Of a DNA stretch of 6,965 bases, positions 5,506 to 6,965 are shown one piece after another. The notes beneath the pieces are model-generated. The model ran no database searches, was not told the DNA's origin, and saw only the letters and a list, made by a program, of their open reading frames with translations. Origin of the DNA: Kiloniellaceae bacterium (GTDB lineage: Bacteria; Pseudomonadota; Alphaproteobacteria; Kiloniellales; Kiloniellaceae). How positions within the stretch are numbered: the first letter of the stretch is position 1; every line of letters begins with the position of its first letter. The stretch covers positions 1 to 6,965 of the forward strand of contig JANQKX010000277.1 of the NCBI GenBank assembly GCA_028280915.1, read 5' to 3'. The position numbers and the translations under genes are program-made.

Positions 5506-6965
5506 ATGTTCGGCAAACTGACCATCGGACCGCTTGGCCCGCCCCAGGCGGGGCTGCCCGTGACGGGCGAAAGGGCGCCGGCCGCCTTGCAAGGGCCGGG
5601 CCGCCGTTACCGGTGGATTCTGCTGATCGCGCTGCTTTTGTCCCTGCTTTTTCACCTCTCGCTGATGGTGCCGTTCTGGCTGGGCTGGTCGCCCTTTACC
5701 TCCTTGTCCCTGCCGCCCGAGGCCATCCCCATCGAAATCGTCTTTATGGAGCCTGAGCCGGAGCCCGAACCGGAAGCGGTCGAAGTTGAAGAGGCGTCGG
5801 CACCCCCGGCGCCGGAGGAGGTGGCCGAGGAGGTTCCGCTTGAAGAGCCGCTCGTGCCGCAAGATGTGGCCGAAGTACCCGAGGAAGCGGTGGAAGAGCT
5901 CGAGCCCGAGATTGCCGAACCGGAGATTGCCGAGCCGGAAGCCTTGGAACCGGTCCCGGCATCTGAGGAGCCCGCGCCTGAACCGGTGGCATTGGCCCAG
6001 GCCGAAGAGCCGGTGGAGAGTATCGACGCGCCCGAAGCGGAGGTCGCCGAGCAGGAATTGGCAGAGCCAGAAGTGGTGGCGCCGGAAGTGGCGGAACCGG
6101 AGGTCTTGGAGCCGGCCCCGATACTTGAAGAGCCCGTTCCCGAACCGTCGGAGTTGGCGCAGGTCGAAGAGGTGGCTGAAATCGAGGCGCCGGAAGTCGA
6201 AGCACCAATTGAAATCCCCGAGCCTTTGGCGGCGGCGATACCCGAAGCGGTCGGACCGGAAGGCATGGTGGCGGAGGCGGAGCTGCCGCCGGTCTCTGAA
6301 GCGGTGCCGGCTGCCGAGGCCCCGGTGCCGGAAATTCCTGTGCCCGCCGCCAAGCCGCTGCCGCCGGCCCTGGAACCCGCCGTGGTGCCGGAGGTGGCGA
6401 CGGCTGCCCCGGCATTGCCCCTGCCGGATCGTAAGCCCCTGGCGGCGGCCGCCGCCTTGGCCAAACCACCGGCACCAACCGCCGAGGTGCCTGAAGCGGT
6501 GGCCCCGGTTGAAGAGGTACCCGAAGAGGCGCCGCAAGACTTACCGGCCCTTGCTAATGAAACCGCGGAGGAGCCCCCGGCCCAAGAGTATTTGAGTCAA
6601 GACCAGATCCCGAGCGTCTCTCGGGAGACCTTCCTCAGCCGCTTGGAAAACCTGAGGGATGAGGAATACCAGGCCCGGGCCAATCCGGAGCTGTGGGAGG
6701 TCATTCGCGCCGTGCGCGCCCAAATGGCCAGCTGCTGGTTCATCGATGCCAACGATCCGCCGTCACCGGCGATGACCGCGGATCTGCGCCTTGTGCTCAG
6801 CGCCAACGGCGCGGTGACAAAGGCCCAGGTGCAGGAAGTCTCGCGCATGATCCACGACAAGGCCTACAGCCGCTTCGTCCGTCACGCCAAGGAGGCCCTT
6901 GAGTCCTGCAGCCCCTTCGATCTGCCCAAGGAGCATTTTGCCATCTGGAAGGACTTCACCATGCG
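5506..6965 (+). CDS. tolA: TolA/TonB-like periplasm-spanning energy-transducing protein (C-terminus cut by window edge)
   Basis: Seen: 486 codons from ATG 5506 stay open to the right edge. A basic stretch (GRRYR, 32-36) precedes one membrane helix at about 37-60. It contains SLLFH (46-50), the Ser-x3-His pattern of TonB and TolA helices that contacts ExbBD or TolQR. Residues 82-360 are a long linker of Pro, Glu, Ala and Val with very few lysines. A folded domain follows from about 395: VIRAVRAQMASCWF, a strand region LRLVLSANGAVTKAQV, then CSPFDLP and WKDFTM at the edge. Known: this order and the CW...CxPFxLP...W signature fit the C-terminal domain of alphaproteobacterial TolA, which bridges TolQR to TolB/Pal and the outer membrane in envelope constriction. 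C410 and C468 could pair as a disulfide. A TonB-family energy transducer is the alternative. tolQ and tolR are not upstream, so the gene symbol is tentative. Confidence 0.85.
   Translation, partial: MFGKLTIGPLGPPQAGLPVTGERAPAALQGPGRRYRWILLIALLLSLLFHLSLMVPFWLGWSPFTSLSLPPEAIPIEIVFMEPEPEPEPEAVEVEEASAPPAPEEVAEEVPLEEPLVPQDVAEVPEEAVEELEPEIAEPEIAEPEALEPVPASEEPAPEPVALAQAEEPVESIDAPEAEVAEQELAEPEVVAPEVAEPEVLEPAPILEEPVPEPSELAQVEEVAEIEAPEVEAPIEIPEPLAAAIPEAVGPEGMVAEAELPPVSEAVPAAEAPVPEIPVPAAKPLPPALEPAVVPEVATAAPALPLPDRKPLAAAAALAKPPAPTAEVPEAVAPVEEVPEEAPQDLPALANETAEEPPAQEYLSQDQIPSVSRETFLSRLENLRDEEYQARANPELWEVIRAVRAQMASCWFIDANDPPSPAMTADLRLVLSANGAVTKAQVQEVSRMIHDKAYSRFVRHAKEALESCSPFDLPKEHFAIWKDFTM
5923..6204 (+). 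repeat. Old 54-codon internal duplication in the Pro/Glu-rich linker
   Basis: Residues 140-180 (5923-6045) and 194-233 (6085-6204) of the TolA/TonB-like protein match in order. EIAEPEALEPVPASEEPAPE pairs with EVAEPEVLEPAPILEEPVPE, followed by LAQAEE against LAQVEE and DAPEAE against EAPEVE. The offset is 162 bp. The DNA has diverged while the protein register is kept, so the linker probably grew by tandem duplication. Confidence 0.65.

Noticed and set aside
5401..6537. Minus-strand and alternative plus-strand frames rich in Arg/Gly, Ser/Gly/Thr or Arg/Pro opposite the linker
   Set aside because: These are reading-frame shadows of the GAG/CCG-rich linker codons. Their apparent repeats only mirror the Pro/Glu repeats of the real frame.

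Overview
The window is GC-rich, roughly 60-65% by eye, and densely coding. It suggests a Gram-negative proteobacterium, most likely an alphaproteobacterium. The best clue is the last gene, an inner-membrane-anchored TolA/TonB-type protein whose C-terminal domain reads like alphaproteobacterial TolA. This placement is inference, because no rRNA or other phylogenetic marker is present. No tRNA, rRNA, CRISPR array, insertion sequence, integrase or phage gene was seen.

Layout. Positions 1-1603 (minus strand, running off the left edge) encode a FAD-dependent phytoene-dehydrogenase-like oxidoreductase missing only its extreme C-terminus. After a 131-bp gap with no convincing signal, 1735-2628 (minus) is a complete ribokinase-family sugar kinase that could be transcribed ahead of the oxidoreductase. 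Positions 2629-2850 form a divergent intergenic region. It holds a good match to a sigma-54 (-24/-12) promoter facing right, an 11-bp direct repeat and a terminator-like hairpin. Position 2851 is the TTG start of a 12-helix MFS transporter that ends at 4041. Positions 4137-5441 encode an unrecognised exported protein with three gapless 58-residue repeats, each carrying a Cys-x9-Cys pair. After a 64-bp gap, 5506 starts the TolA/TonB-like protein, which runs off the right edge.

How the genes may work together. The left half looks metabolic: a sugar kinase and a flavin oxidoreductase, with a divergent transporter that could share their regulatory region. The substrates cannot be read from the sequence. 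The right half looks like a cell-envelope unit: a periplasmic disulfide-repeat protein followed by a protein built to span the periplasm and transmit proton-motive force. tolQ and tolR, the usual upstream partners of tolA, are absent here, so the right-hand pair is either an accessory energy-transducing system or a rearranged tol locus. This pair is the part of the window most worth following up.
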